Shown: piece by piece, positions 54,650-63,560 of the stretch
Layout: every line of letters begins with the position of its first letter
How positions within the stretch are numbered: position 1 is the stretch's first letter
Origin: Streptomyces sp. cg36
GTDB lineage: Bacteria; Actinomycetota; Actinomycetes; Streptomycetales; Streptomycetaceae
DNA length: 64,000 nt
Direction of reading: 5' to 3'
NCBI RefSeq assembly: GCF_041080675.1
Contig: NZ_CP163520.1
Coordinates: 6,973,501 to 7,037,500, forward strand
The notes under the pieces: generated by a model
Databases searched by the model: none
The model's input: only the letters and a program-made list of their open reading frames with translations
Told to the model about the DNA's origin: nothing
Made by a program: the position numbers and the translations under genes

Positions 54650-55498
54650 CTACCCGGCGCTCGCCGCACGAGTCCCCGCGAGCGTCCGCCCGAGCACCTC
54701 GGCGAACCGCGCCGGATGCGTGCTCAGTCCCACGTGGCCGCCCGGGAACTCCACCGCGGCCGTGCCGAACCGCTCGGCGAGGACCTCGGCCGGGCGGGCG
54801 AGCAGCAGCCCGCGCGAGGCGCGCCCGTACGCCGGAACGAGCCGGTCGGCCCGGGCCGCCAGAGCGTCGAGGTCCGGCAAGTGCCCGCTGAACCCGCGCA
54901 GTTCGCGCTCCAGGAACTGCGGCATGTTGGCCGCCGTCCGCCGGTAGCGCTCGACGGTCTCCGGCGCCGGCTCGCCGTCCGCCACCTCCCTGCCGTCCGG
55001 ATCGTCGTCCTCCTGGCCCGCCGCGGCGCCGAGTTCGGCCATCGCCGCCGGGAGTCCGTCGCGCCGGAACGCGTCCACGACGCCCGCGAAGGCCGCCCGC
55101 CACCGGTCCGCGTCGGGCAGCAGTCCCAGTACCGGCGGCTCGTGCGCGACGACCCGCCGCACCCGCTCCGGATGCCGGGCCAGCAGTTCGAGGGCGATGA
55201 TCGCGCCCGAACTGCTGCCGAACACCTGGGCGGGCCGGTCCGGCGACACCTCGTCCAGCAGCCGCCGCATGTCGTCCGCGTGCACCTCGACCCGCTGGTC
55301 CGCGCCCGGCTCGTCCTCGACGCTGCGCGACTTGCCGCGCGGGTCGACGGCGACCACCGTGAAGCGGTCGGCGAGCCGCGGCCCCACCACGTCGAAGGTT
55401 CCGGCGTCGCCGCCCCCGCCCGGGATCATCAGGAGGACCGGGCCGCTGCCGCGCGTCTCGTAGTACAGCGTCGCGCCGGGGACCCGCAGTTCAGGCAT
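54650..55498 (-). CDS. Alpha/beta hydrolase
   Basis: This 282-residue cytoplasmic hydrolase has oxyanion loop IPGGGGDAGTF, DPRGKSRS, nucleophile GSSSGAI (Ser, about residue 95) and the catalytic His in FPGGHVGLSTHP. It is a general alpha/beta hydrolase such as an esterase or haloperoxidase-like protein; the substrate is unknown. Its start overlaps the TetR stop by 8 nt, so the two are coupled, and the TetR probably represses both. Confidence 0.87.
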   Translation of the reverse strand: MPELRVPGATLYYETRGSGPVLLMIPGGGGDAGTFDVVGPRLADRFTVVAVDPRGKSRSVEDEPGADQRVEVHADDMRRLLDEVSPDRPAQVFGSSSGAIIALELLARHPERVRRVVAHEPPVLGLLPDADRWRAAFAGVVDAFRRDGLPAAMAELGAAAGQEDDDPDGREVADGEPAPETVERYRRTAANMPQFLERELRGFSGHLPDLDALAARADRLVPAYGRASRGLLLARPAEVLAERFGTAAVEFPGGHVGLSTHPARFAEVLGRTLAGTRAASAG

Positions 55499-56099
55499 GG
55501 TTCGATCCTTCGTCGTCGGGGGAGGGCCCGTCGATGGCGGGCCAGTTCAGGAGGGCGGTGTGCAGTGCGGCCACCGCCTGCCGCCAGGACGCCTCGACCT
55601 CGCGGGCATGGCCGAAACCGCCCTGCGCCTCGATGGTGCTGAAGCCGTGGAAGGTGCTGCGCAGCAGACGCACGGCGTCGGTCAGGTCCGGCTCGGCCAG
55701 GCCGTAGCCGCGCAGCATCCCGTAGGTGATCTCGGCGGTGCGGCGCATCGCCGAGCTGTCGGTGACGTCGGCGGGGTCGATCCGGATCTGGGTGGCCGCG
55801 TACCGCCCGGGGTGCGCCAGGGCGTACGCCCGGTAGGCGTCGGCGAAGGCGGTGAGCGCCTCGCGTCCGGAGCGGCCCGCCACGGCGACCGCGATCTCGT
55901 CGATCTGCTCGCCGCCCGCCAGCAGCGCCATGCGCACCTGCAGGTCGCGGACGTTCTTGACGTGCGAGTAGAGGCTCGCGTCCCTCACCCCGAAGTGCCG
56001 TGCCACGGCCGACAGGGTGACCTTGTCGAAGCCGATCGCGTCCGCCAGATCGGCCGCCGCCGCCGTGATCCGGTCGGCGGTGAGTCCCGCGCGTGCCAT
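55491..56099 (-). CDS. TetR-family repressor
   Basis: This 202-residue protein starts at ATG 56099 after GAGGGCGG. Its N-terminal HTH is ITAAAADLADAIGFDKVTLSAVARHFGVRDASLYSHVKNVRDL. A C-terminal ligand domain of the WHG-like type (SSAMRRTAEITYGMLRGYGL, LRSTFHGFSTIEAQGGF) follows. It sits before the hydrolase gene, which it likely controls together with itself through the CCTAGG operator upstream. Its ligand is unknown. Confidence 0.88.
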   Translation of the reverse strand: MARAGLTADRITAAAADLADAIGFDKVTLSAVARHFGVRDASLYSHVKNVRDLQVRMALLAGGEQIDEIAVAVAGRSGREALTAFADAYRAYALAHPGRYAATQIRIDPADVTDSSAMRRTAEITYGMLRGYGLAEPDLTDAVRLLRSTFHGFSTIEAQGGFGHAREVEASWRQAVAALHTALLNWPAIDGPSPDDEGSNHA

Positions 56100-56146
56100 C
56101 AGTCCGCCCTCGTGTCGACGGTGCTCCGGGGCCCGGAACACCATTT

Positions 56147-56173
56147 CCTAGGAGTCCTAGGTTCGGGCCTAGG
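56147..56173. promoter_or_regulatory. Triple CCTAGG operator between tetR and a transporter operon
   Basis: CCTAGGA-G-TCCTAGG (56147-56161) is a perfect 7-bp inverted repeat, and a third CCTAGG is at 56168-56173. TATCCT on the minus strand (56171-56176) could be the tetR -10, so the palindrome would cover its start site. It is the probable binding site of the TetR protein. Confidence 0.7.
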
Positions 56174-56279
56174 ATACACAGGAAGGCTGGCGGTGGCCCT
56201 CGGCGGCGCGACGCCGTGCTGCTCCCGCGCCGCCGCGGCTAGTCTCTGGCGACACGACACACAGCTTGGGGAGGCAGCC

Positions 56280-56636
56280 GTGCCGCAGGATCCGGCGGAA
56301 CACCGCGTCGTCGTCACCGGGGTCCCCCGGCACACCCGCCCGCTCTCCGGCTACCGCCCCCGGACCGAGATCGACGAGCAGACCACCCTCGGGCACACCT
56401 ATGTGCGCTCCCTGATGCGCAGTCAACTCCTCACCGGACTCGCGGTGTTCACCGTCCTGGTCCTGCTCGTCGGCCCGCTGCCGCTGGTCTTCGCCGCCCG
56501 GCCCGACGACCCCGGCCTGGTCTGGGGCGTGCTCGGCTTCGGCGTCTACCCGCCGCTGGTGCTGCTCGGCCGCTGGTACGTACGGCGGGCCGAGCGCAAC
56601 GAACAGGACTTCGCCCGCCTCGTCGAGGACCGCTGA
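56280..56636 (+). CDS. DUF485-like membrane protein
   Basis: This 118-residue protein starts at GTG 56280 after GGGAGG. It has two predicted helices (LLTGLAVFTVLVLLVGPLPLVFA and VLGFGVYPPLVLLGRWYV). Small proteins of this layout (YjcH-type) are encoded just before SSS acetate symporters, as here (34-bp gap). It probably assists or regulates the symporter. Confidence 0.8.
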   Translation: MPQDPAEHRVVVTGVPRHTRPLSGYRPRTEIDEQTTLGHTYVRSLMRSQLLTGLAVFTVLVLLVGPLPLVFAARPDDPGLVWGVLGFGVYPPLVLLGRWYVRRAERNEQDFARLVEDR

Positions 56637-56670
56637 CACCCCGCCCGCGGCAGCCCAGGAACGTGAGCCC

Positions 56671-58407
56671 GTGAACCAGAACTACGCCGTCCCGGCCGTG
56701 GCCCTCGTGGTGGTCGCGACCGTCCTCGTCGGCGCGCTCGGTCTGCGCATATCCCGCACCACCTCCGACTTCTACGTGGCCTCGCGCACCGTGGGCCCCC
56801 GGCTGAACGCCGCCGCGATCAGCGGCGAGTACCTCTCGGCCGCCTCCTTCCTCGGCATCGCGGGACTCGTGCTCGTCCAGGGCCCCGACATGCTCTGGTA
56901 CCCGGTCGGCTACACGGCGGGCTACCTCGTCCTGCTGGTGTTCGTCGCCGCCCCGCTGCGGCGCTCCGGCGCGTACACCCTGCCCGACTTCGCCGAGGCC
57001 CGGCTCGCCTCGCGCTCCCTGCGCCGGTTCGCCGCCGCCCTGGTCGTCGGGGTCGGCTGGCTCTATCTGCTGCCGCAGCTCCAGGGCGCCGGACTCACCC
57101 TGAAGGTGCTGACCGGGGCGCCGCGCTGGTTCGGCGGGGTGCTGGTCGCCGTGGTGGTCGTCGTCACCGTCGCCGCGGGCGGCATGCGCAGCATCACCTT
57201 CGTGCAGGCGTTCCAGTACTGGCTGAAACTCACCGCCCTGCTCGTGCCCGCGCTCTTCCTGGTGCTCGCCTGGCACCACGACGGCACCCCGCGCGTCGCC
57301 TTCGACGAGCCGCCCGCCTTCCGCGAGCAGCGCACCGTACGCGTCGACGACACCCTCGACCTGGTGCTCGCCCGTCCGCTCGCCGTCACCGCCACCGGCA
57401 CCCTCGACGGCACCCGCCACCGGGCCGAGCGCATCGAACTGCCCGCCGGCACCCATCGCGTCGAGCGGGGCGCCCGGCTGGTGTTCGCGGCGGGCGACCC
57501 CGTTCCGGACGGCACGACGGCGGGCGCCTCGGCCAGACCGTCGGCCGAGGCCCACCGCGACCGGCCGCTGTACGCCACGTACGGGCTGATCGCGGCGACC
57601 TTCCTCGGCACCATGGGCCTGCCGCACGTGGTGGTGCGCTTCTACACCAGCCCGCACGGCGTCGCCGCCCGCCGCACCACGGTCGTCGTCCTCGGCCTGC
57701 TCGGCGTGTTCTACCTGCTCCCGCCCGTCTACGGCGCGCTCGGCCGGCTCTACGCGCCCGAACTCGCCCTCACCGGCCAGGCCGACGCGGCCGTGCTCGT
57801 CCTGCCGCACCTGCTCATCGGCGGGACCGGCGGCAACCTGCTCGGGGCGCTGCTCGCGGGCGGCGCCTTCGCGGCGTTCCTGTCCACCGCCTCCGGCCTG
57901 ACCATGGCGGTCGCGGGCGTCCTCAGCCAGGACGTGCTCCCGGCGCGCGGCGTACGGCACTTCCGCTTCGCCACCGTCCTCGCGATCGCCGTGCCGCTGG
58001 CCGCCAGCGCCCTGGTCGGCGGACTGCCGGTGGCCGACGCGGTGGGCCTCGCGTTCGCCGTCTCCGCCTCCTCCTTCTGCCCGCTGCTGATGCTCGGCAT
58101 CTGGTGGCGCGGCCTCACCCCGCCGGGCGCGGTCGCCGGAATGGTGGCGGGCGGCGGCTCGGCGCTGCTCGCCGTCACCGCCACCATGGCGGGCCTGCCG
58201 GACGAGGGCCCGGTGCGCACCCTGCTCGCCTGGCCCGCGCTCTGGTCGGTGCCGCTCGGCTTCCTCACCATGGTCCTGGTGTCGCTGGCGACGCCGGGGC
58301 GCGTGCCGGCCGGGACCGCCGCCATACTCGCCCGCTTCCATCTGCCCGAGGCGCTGTACGCGGGCCACGGCGGCCGTCCCGCCGGGCAGCGGGAGGCCGG
58401 GGCGTGA
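56671..58407 (+). CDS. SSS-family cation/organic-acid symporter (ActP-like)
   Basis: This 578-residue polytopic protein (about 12-13 helices) belongs to the sodium:solute symporter family. It has DFYVASRTVGPRLNAAAISGEYLSAASFLGIAG near the N-terminus and ASGLTMAVAGVLSQDVL in the core. It is probably an acetate or short-chain acid symporter. A soluble insertion of about 80 residues between helices (about 205-300) is longer than usual. It overlaps the LytS-type kinase (GTGA), so the operon is DUF485-symporter-kinase. Confidence 0.9.
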   Translation: MNQNYAVPAVALVVVATVLVGALGLRISRTTSDFYVASRTVGPRLNAAAISGEYLSAASFLGIAGLVLVQGPDMLWYPVGYTAGYLVLLVFVAAPLRRSGAYTLPDFAEARLASRSLRRFAAALVVGVGWLYLLPQLQGAGLTLKVLTGAPRWFGGVLVAVVVVVTVAAGGMRSITFVQAFQYWLKLTALLVPALFLVLAWHHDGTPRVAFDEPPAFREQRTVRVDDTLDLVLARPLAVTATGTLDGTRHRAERIELPAGTHRVERGARLVFAAGDPVPDGTTAGASARPSAEAHRDRPLYATYGLIAATFLGTMGLPHVVVRFYTSPHGVAARRTTVVVLGLLGVFYLLPPVYGALGRLYAPELALTGQADAAVLVLPHLLIGGTGGNLLGALLAGGAFAAFLSTASGLTMAVAGVLSQDVLPARGVRHFRFATVLAIAVPLAASALVGGLPVADAVGLAFAVSASSFCPLLMLGIWWRGLTPPGAVAGMVAGGGSALLAVTATMAGLPDEGPVRTLLAWPALWSVPLGFLTMVLVSLATPGRVPAGTAAILARFHLPEALYAGHGGRPAGQREAGA

Positions 58408-59609
58408 CCGGGTTCCTGGCCGGGATGTTCGCGGCGGCCCTGCCGCTGGTCGCGCTGGGCTTCTGGGCCGGGCGGCGCACCGCCCGGCCACCGCGCCTGG
58501 GCGACCTCGGCACGCCCGTCGAGCACGCCACCTTCCAGACCCTGCACACCGCGTCCCTGGCCGCGCCCCCGCTGCGCGCCGGACTCACCCCCGACACCGC
58601 CCGCCGGGCCGCCCGGCGGCTGCGCACCCTGCTCGGCACCGACGCGCTGGGCCTGACCGACCGGGGCGCGCTGCTGACCTGGGACGGGGCCGGGGAGCAC
58701 CACGGCGCGGAGATCCTGGAGCGGCTCGGCCGGATCCGCGAGACCGGCCGGGGAGAGGCGTTCGCCCTCCGCTGCGACGACGACGGCTGCGCCCTGCACT
58801 GGGCCGTGGTGGCCCCGCTCACCGTCGACGACCGGGTGCACGGCGCGCTCGTGGCGTGCGCGCCGCGCGAGTCGGCGGTGCTGGTGCGGGCGGCGGCCGA
58901 GGTGGCCCGCTGGGTCTCGGTCCAGCTGGAACTCGCCGACCTGGACCGCTCCCGCACCCGGCTGATCGAGGCGGAGATCAGGGCACTGCGGGCGCAGATC
59001 TCCCCGCACTTCATCTTCAACTCGCTCGCCGTGATCGCCTCGTTCGTCCGCACCGACCCGGACCGGGCTCGCGAACTGCTCCTGGAGTTCGCCGACTTCA
59101 CCCGCTACTCGTTCCGGCGCCACGGCGACTTCACCACGCTCGCCGACGAACTGCACGCCATCGACCAGTACTTGGCGCTGGTGCGCGCCCGGTTCGGCGA
59201 GCGGCTCTCGGTGACCCTCCAGATCGCCCCGGAGGTGCTGCCGGTGACGCTGCCGTTCCTCTGCCTCCAGCCGCTGGTGGAGAACGCCGTCAAACACGGC
59301 CTGGAGGGCAAGACCGACCGCAGCCACATCACCATCACCGCGCAGGACGCCGGGGCCGAGGCGCTGGTCGTCATCGAGGACAACGGCGTCGGCATGGACC
59401 CCGAGCGGCTGCGGCGCATCCTCGGCGGCGAGGTCGGCCCGTCCGGCGGCATCGGCCTGTCCAACGTGGACGACCGGCTGCGCCAGGTGTACGGGGACGG
59501 CCACGGCCTGGTCATCGAGACGGCGACGGGCGCCGGAATGAAGATCACGGTCCGGCTGCCCAAGTACCAGCCGGGCGTCCACCCGGCGCCGACCGCCCCG
59601 CGGCCCTAG
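58404..59609 (+). CDS. LytS-type sensor histidine kinase
   Basis: This 401-residue kinase starts at GTG 58404. One N-terminal helix (GFLAGMFAAALPLVALGFW) and a GAF-like segment lead to the His_kinase domain with ISPHFIFNSLAVIASFVR (His, about residue 202). A HATPase follows with ENAVKHGLEGK, EDNGVGMDPE and GIGLSNVDDRL. LytS-type kinases normally sit next to a LytTR response regulator, but none is here or downstream, so the partner is outside this locus. It is coupled to the symporter. Confidence 0.92.
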   Translation: MTGFLAGMFAAALPLVALGFWAGRRTARPPRLGDLGTPVEHATFQTLHTASLAAPPLRAGLTPDTARRAARRLRTLLGTDALGLTDRGALLTWDGAGEHHGAEILERLGRIRETGRGEAFALRCDDDGCALHWAVVAPLTVDDRVHGALVACAPRESAVLVRAAAEVARWVSVQLELADLDRSRTRLIEAEIRALRAQISPHFIFNSLAVIASFVRTDPDRARELLLEFADFTRYSFRRHGDFTTLADELHAIDQYLALVRARFGERLSVTLQIAPEVLPVTLPFLCLQPLVENAVKHGLEGKTDRSHITITAQDAGAEALVVIEDNGVGMDPERLRRILGGEVGPSGGIGLSNVDDRLRQVYGDGHGLVIETATGAGMKITVRLPKYQPGVHPAPTAPRP

Positions 59610-59628
59610 GGCCCGTCCGGCCCGGCTC

Positions 59629-60162
59629 TCAGGCCGCGTACTCCGACAGGTCGATGGCCCGCACGGTGAGCGGATGGCCGTGCTCGGGGTGGCGGGTCTC
59701 CCGCTCCGGGGCCATCCCGAGCTTGCCCATCACGTTCAGCGAGGCCGCGTCCTCGGCCCGGCAGATGCCCAGCACCCTCTCCAGGCCCCGGTCCTGGAGG
59801 GCGAACTCCAGCGAGGCGTGCGCGGCCTCAGACGCGTACCCCTGCCCCCAGAACTGCCGTCCCAGCCGCCACTGGACCGCCACGTCGGGCAGCACCTCGG
59901 GCAGATAGGCGGGGACGGTGAGGCCGACCGCCCCGGCCAGTTCGCCCGAGCCGAGGAGCTCCACGGCGAAGAGCCCGAAGCCCTCCTCGTCCCACTCCTC
60001 CTCCCACGCCCAAAGGTCGTCGGCCGTCCGCTCCAGATCGCGGACCGAGCCGTCGCCGGACCAGCGCATGACGTCCGGGTCCGCGTGGATGTCGGCGAGG
60101 GCGGGCAGGTCGTCCTCGTCCCAGCGGCGCAGCAGGAGACGGGGGGTGTGGATCTCGGTCAT
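59629..60162 (-). CDS. GNAT N-acetyltransferase
   Basis: This 177-residue protein starts at ATG 60162 and is a RimJ/RimL-type GNAT: HTPRLLLRRWDEDDLPALADIHADPDVMRW, then VQWRLGRQFWGQGYASEAAHASLEFAL and ASLNVMGKLGM. It acetylates an amine or protein N-terminus using acetyl-CoA; the substrate is not known. It converges on the kinase gene. Confidence 0.87.
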   Translation of the reverse strand: MTEIHTPRLLLRRWDEDDLPALADIHADPDVMRWSGDGSVRDLERTADDLWAWEEEWDEEGFGLFAVELLGSGELAGAVGLTVPAYLPEVLPDVAVQWRLGRQFWGQGYASEAAHASLEFALQDRGLERVLGICRAEDAASLNVMGKLGMAPERETRHPEHGHPLTVRAIDLSEYAA

Positions 60163-60317
60163 GCGCCCATCCTGTCGAAAACGCGCCCGAACCGGTAATC
60201 GGAGCCCTCGGCGGCGGACCGGGGCCGTGCGACGCCTGTTGTCCTGCGGCCGACTGTGCTTCCATGCCACGGCGACGACCGGATGTGCCGCCCGGGGCGG
60301 CAGGGGGGAGCGTGGAC

Positions 60318-61223
60318 ATGGACCGGCGGGGGTTCCTCAAGGGCGCGGCCGTGGCGTCGGCCGCGGTGCTGCCGGCCTGGGCGGGCGCGGTACCGGCCCG
60401 GGCCCGGGCGCTCGGCACCACCGACTGGATGGCCGCCATCGGCGGTGCGACCCCGCTGCGGCAGCTCTCCGTCCCCGGCACCCACGACTCGGGCGCCCGC
60501 TTCGGCGGCCCCTGGGTGAAGTGCCAGAACGCGGTGATCGCCGACCAACTGAACGCCGGCATCCGCTTCCTGGACGTACGCTGCCGGGTCACCGGCGACT
60601 CCTTCGCCATCCACCACGCCGCCTTCTACCAGAACCTGATGTTCGGCGACGTGCTGATCGCCTGCCGGGACTTCCTCGCGGCCCATCCGTCCGAGACGGT
60701 CCTGATGCGCGTCAAACAGGAGTACTCGACGGAGAGCGACGCCGAGTTCCGGCGGATCTTCGACCTCTACCTCGACCAGAAGGGCTGGCGGCCCCTCTTC
60801 CGCCTCGATCCCGCCCTGCCCGCGCTGGGGGAGGCCCGGGGCAAGGTGGTGCTCCTCGCCGACAACGGCGGCCTGCCCGGCGTGCGCTACGGCGACCCCG
60901 CGCTCTTCGACATCCAGGACGACTACAACGCCGAGCCCTTCGGCAAGTACCCCAAGATCGAGGCCCAGTTCCGCAAGGCCGCCGACCAGCCCGGCAAGCT
61001 CTACGTCAACTATGTGAGCACCGCGGCCGGGCTGCCCCCCGAGTGGAACGCCGACCGGCTCAACCCGCAGGTCCGCGACTTCCTGAACGGCTCGGCGGTC
61101 GCCGGACGCACCGGGCTCGGCATCGTCCCCATCGACTTCGCGGGCAAGACACCGGGCCTCATCGACGCCGTCCTGCGGCACAATCCCGCGCCGACCGCCC
61201 GCCGGGCGCGCCCGACCGGGTGA
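60318..61223 (+). CDS. Tat-exported PI-PLC X-domain protein
   Basis: This 301-residue protein starts at ATG 60318, where GGGGGAG lies 8 nt upstream. It has a twin-arginine signal (DRRGFLKGAAVASAAVLPAW). The PI-PLC X domain shows SVPGTHDSGARFGGPW (first catalytic His), ADQLNAGIRFLDVRCRV and FAIHHAAFYQNL (second His). Secreted bacterial PI-PLCs cleave phosphatidylinositol without Ca2+; activity is inferred. The Ala/Pro-rich tail has no anchor. Confidence 0.9.
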   Translation: MDRRGFLKGAAVASAAVLPAWAGAVPARARALGTTDWMAAIGGATPLRQLSVPGTHDSGARFGGPWVKCQNAVIADQLNAGIRFLDVRCRVTGDSFAIHHAAFYQNLMFGDVLIACRDFLAAHPSETVLMRVKQEYSTESDAEFRRIFDLYLDQKGWRPLFRLDPALPALGEARGKVVLLADNGGLPGVRYGDPALFDIQDDYNAEPFGKYPKIEAQFRKAADQPGKLYVNYVSTAAGLPPEWNADRLNPQVRDFLNGSAVAGRTGLGIVPIDFAGKTPGLIDAVLRHNPAPTARRARPTG

Positions 61224-61294
61224 GCGCGGGCCGAGCACGCCGCGAACCGTACCCCGGGTGCCGCTCCGTGATGCGGAGGAAAAACCCGCGAAGT

Positions 61295-61300
61295 TAAGCT
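61295..61300 (+). promoter_or_regulatory. -10-like TAAGCT, probable leaderless start of the SpoIIE gene
   Basis: TAAGCT is 6 nt before the GTG at 61307, with no good Shine-Dalgarno, fitting a leaderless transcript. Confidence 0.45.
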
Positions 61301-61306
61301 GACGCG

Positions 61307-63412
61307 GTGGCTGGAGGCGACCGACGGGAGATCGGGCCGGGCGAGAGGCTGGCCCTCAACCGCATGGGCAGCTTCGACTGGGACCTGGTCGACAACACCC
61401 TTGCGTTCGATGACGCCGGTCTGGCCGTCTTCGACCTGCGGCCCGGCGAGTACGACGGCGACCCGGACTCGCTGGACGCCCGGGTGCCGCCCGAGGAGGC
61501 CGCCCGGGTCTCCGCCGTCATCGACGAGGCCGTGCAGACCGGCCGCTCCTCGTACGGGGCGTACTTCCAGGTGCGGCGGCGCAACGGCCACCGGCAGTGG
61601 ACCCATGTGCGCGGACGGATCCTGCGCGACGAGCGCGGCGCCGCGTACCGGGTCATCGGGATCGTCCGCAACGCCTCCACCGAGCTCACCGAGTACACCC
61701 TGATCAGCCCGCTGGAGGCGGGGCGCCGGCGGATCACCGGGATGGTCCAGGGCACCACCGAGGCCCTGTCCAAGGCGGTCACCGTGGACGACGTCGCCGC
61801 CGTCCTCACCGGCACCGAGGGGATGCGGCGGTTCGGCGCCGACGGGCTGGTGCTGGGGCTGGTCGAGGGCGGCGCCCTGAAGGTGATCGCGCTGGCGGGC
61901 GACTCGATGGACGCGCTCGACGAGCTGAAGCTGCACCGCCTGGACGACTCGCTGCCGCTCGCCGAGGCGGTGCTGACCGGGCAGGCCCGGTTCGTCACCT
62001 CGCTCTCCGAGCTGGGCCACCGCTTCCCCCGCCTCGCCCCCTACATCGAGGCCCTGGACCTGGACGCGGCGGCGTTCCTGCCGCTGATCGCCCAGGCCCG
62101 CCCGGTCGGCGGCCTGGCCCTGTTCTTCCGGGGCCGCAGCGACTTCTCCGCCGAGGACCGCAACCTCTGCCTGGGCCTCGCGGGCATCGTCGCCCAGTCG
62201 CTCCAGCGCGCCCTCCTCTTCGACCAGGAGCGCGAGTTCGCCACCGGCCTCCAGGCGTCGATGCTGCCGCGCCACGTCCCCGAGATCGCGGGCGCGGAGA
62301 TCGCCGTGCGCTACCACGCGGCCTGGGGCGGGCGCGAGGTCGGCGGGGACTGGTACGACGTGATCGCGCTGCCCCGGGGCCGGGTCGGGGTCGTCGTGGG
62401 CGACGTCCAGGGCCACGACACCCACGCCGCCGCGATCATGGGCCAGCTGCGCATCGCGATCCGGGCCTACGCGGGCGAGGGCCACGCGCCCGCCACCGTC
62501 CTCGCCCGGGCCTCCCGCTTCCTCGCCGAGCTGGACACCACCCGCTTCGCGACCTGCACCTACGCCCAGGTGGACCTGGTCTCCGGCGGGGTCCGCGCGG
62601 TCCGCGCGGGCCATCTGGGGCCGCTGATCCGGCACACCGACGGCCGGGTGGGCCGCCCCAATCTGCGCGGCGGGCTGCCGCTCGGCCTGGCCACCGAGTT
62701 CGAGGACGAGGAGTTCCCGGAGACCCGTCTCGACCTGGTGCCGGGCGAGACGATGGTGATGTGCACCGACGGCCTCGTGGAGGAGCCGGGGCTGGACATC
62801 GCGGCCGGGATGGACGCGCTGGAGGCCGCCGTGCGGGCGGCCCCCGACAGCGCCGACGCGCTGGCCGACCACCTCTCCGCCAGCCTCTGGGAGCGCTGGG
62901 GCACCGGCGACGACGTGGCGCTGCTGGTGCTGCGCCGCGCCCCCGACCCCGGCACCCCGCAGGCGCCCCGCATCCACCAGTACATCCACCAGGCCGACCC
63001 CGAGGGCCTCGCCGAGTCCCGGGTCGCGCTGCGCCGGGCCCTGGCGGACTGGGGTTTCGCCGAGCTGGTGGACGACGTGGAGCTGGCCGCGGGGGAGCTG
63101 CTCGGCAACGTCCTGCTGCACACCGAGGGCGGCGCCGTGCTCACCCTGGAGGTGCTGCCCGAGCCGGTGCGGCGGGTGCGGCTGTGGGTCAAGGACCGCT
63201 CCAGCGTCCGCCCCCGCCGCCGTACGCCCGGCGAGGCGGCGACTTCCGGGCGCGGCCTGATGCTCATCGAGGCGGTGTCGGCCCGCTGGGGCGTGGAGCC
63301 GCGCGGCGACGGCAAGGCGGTGTGGTGCGAGTTCGTGCCGCGGGCGAGCGGCCCGGTGGACCTGTCGGGCGAGCGCCCGGTGGTGCCGCCGGAGGAGCCG
63401 CCCGAGGACTGA
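61307..63412 (+). CDS. SpoIIE-type phosphatase with PAS, GAF and HATPase domains
   Basis: This 701-residue protein is a sensor-effector of partner-switching type. A PAS domain (about 10-125) and a GAF domain (about 145-310) come first. The PP2C-like SpoIIE domain (about 330-545) has SMLPRHVPEIAG, GGDWYDVIALP and GDVQGHDTHAA, with the metal-binding Asp residues. An RsbW-like HATPase (about 555-680) has ELLGNVLLHTEGG and ATSGRGLMLIEAV. It probably dephosphorylates an anti-anti-sigma factor. It is not coupled to a neighbour. Confidence 0.93.
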   Translation: MAGGDRREIGPGERLALNRMGSFDWDLVDNTLAFDDAGLAVFDLRPGEYDGDPDSLDARVPPEEAARVSAVIDEAVQTGRSSYGAYFQVRRRNGHRQWTHVRGRILRDERGAAYRVIGIVRNASTELTEYTLISPLEAGRRRITGMVQGTTEALSKAVTVDDVAAVLTGTEGMRRFGADGLVLGLVEGGALKVIALAGDSMDALDELKLHRLDDSLPLAEAVLTGQARFVTSLSELGHRFPRLAPYIEALDLDAAAFLPLIAQARPVGGLALFFRGRSDFSAEDRNLCLGLAGIVAQSLQRALLFDQEREFATGLQASMLPRHVPEIAGAEIAVRYHAAWGGREVGGDWYDVIALPRGRVGVVVGDVQGHDTHAAAIMGQLRIAIRAYAGEGHAPATVLARASRFLAELDTTRFATCTYAQVDLVSGGVRAVRAGHLGPLIRHTDGRVGRPNLRGGLPLGLATEFEDEEFPETRLDLVPGETMVMCTDGLVEEPGLDIAAGMDALEAAVRAAPDSADALADHLSASLWERWGTGDDVALLVLRRAPDPGTPQAPRIHQYIHQADPEGLAESRVALRRALADWGFAELVDDVELAAGELLGNVLLHTEGGAVLTLEVLPEPVRRVRLWVKDRSSVRPRRRTPGEAATSGRGLMLIEAVSARWGVEPRGDGKAVWCEFVPRASGPVDLSGERPVVPPEEPPED

Positions 63413-63420
63413 GTCCGTTG

Positions 63421-63540
63421 ATGGCCCCCGGCCCGTGGTGTCCGAGGACCCAGCCGGTCCTTGGCCCCCGGCCCGTGGTGTCCGGGGACCGAGCCGGTCC
63501 TTGAACCGCTGCCCGTGGTGTCCGGGGACCGGCCGGCCCC
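63421..63540. repeat. Three tandem 40-bp repeats beside a terminator
   Basis: The 40-bp units at 63421, 63461 and 63501 share GCCCGTGGTGTCCG and a following GAGGACC or GGGGACC and CCGGTCC. The unit's GCCCGTGGTGTCC forms the left arm of the adjacent hairpin, so each copy can pair with the single right arm. No gene is visible in this 148-bp gap. Confidence 0.85.
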
Positions 63541-63554
63541 CGGACACCACGGGC
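63511..63554. terminator. 17-bp bidirectional terminator hairpin
   Basis: GCCCGTGGTGTCCGGGG (63511-63527) and CCCCGGACACCACGGGC (63538-63554) form a perfect 17-bp stem with a 10-nt loop. It lies between convergent genes ending at 63412 and 63561. Confidence 0.85.
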
Positions 63555-63560
63555 GCGGTC

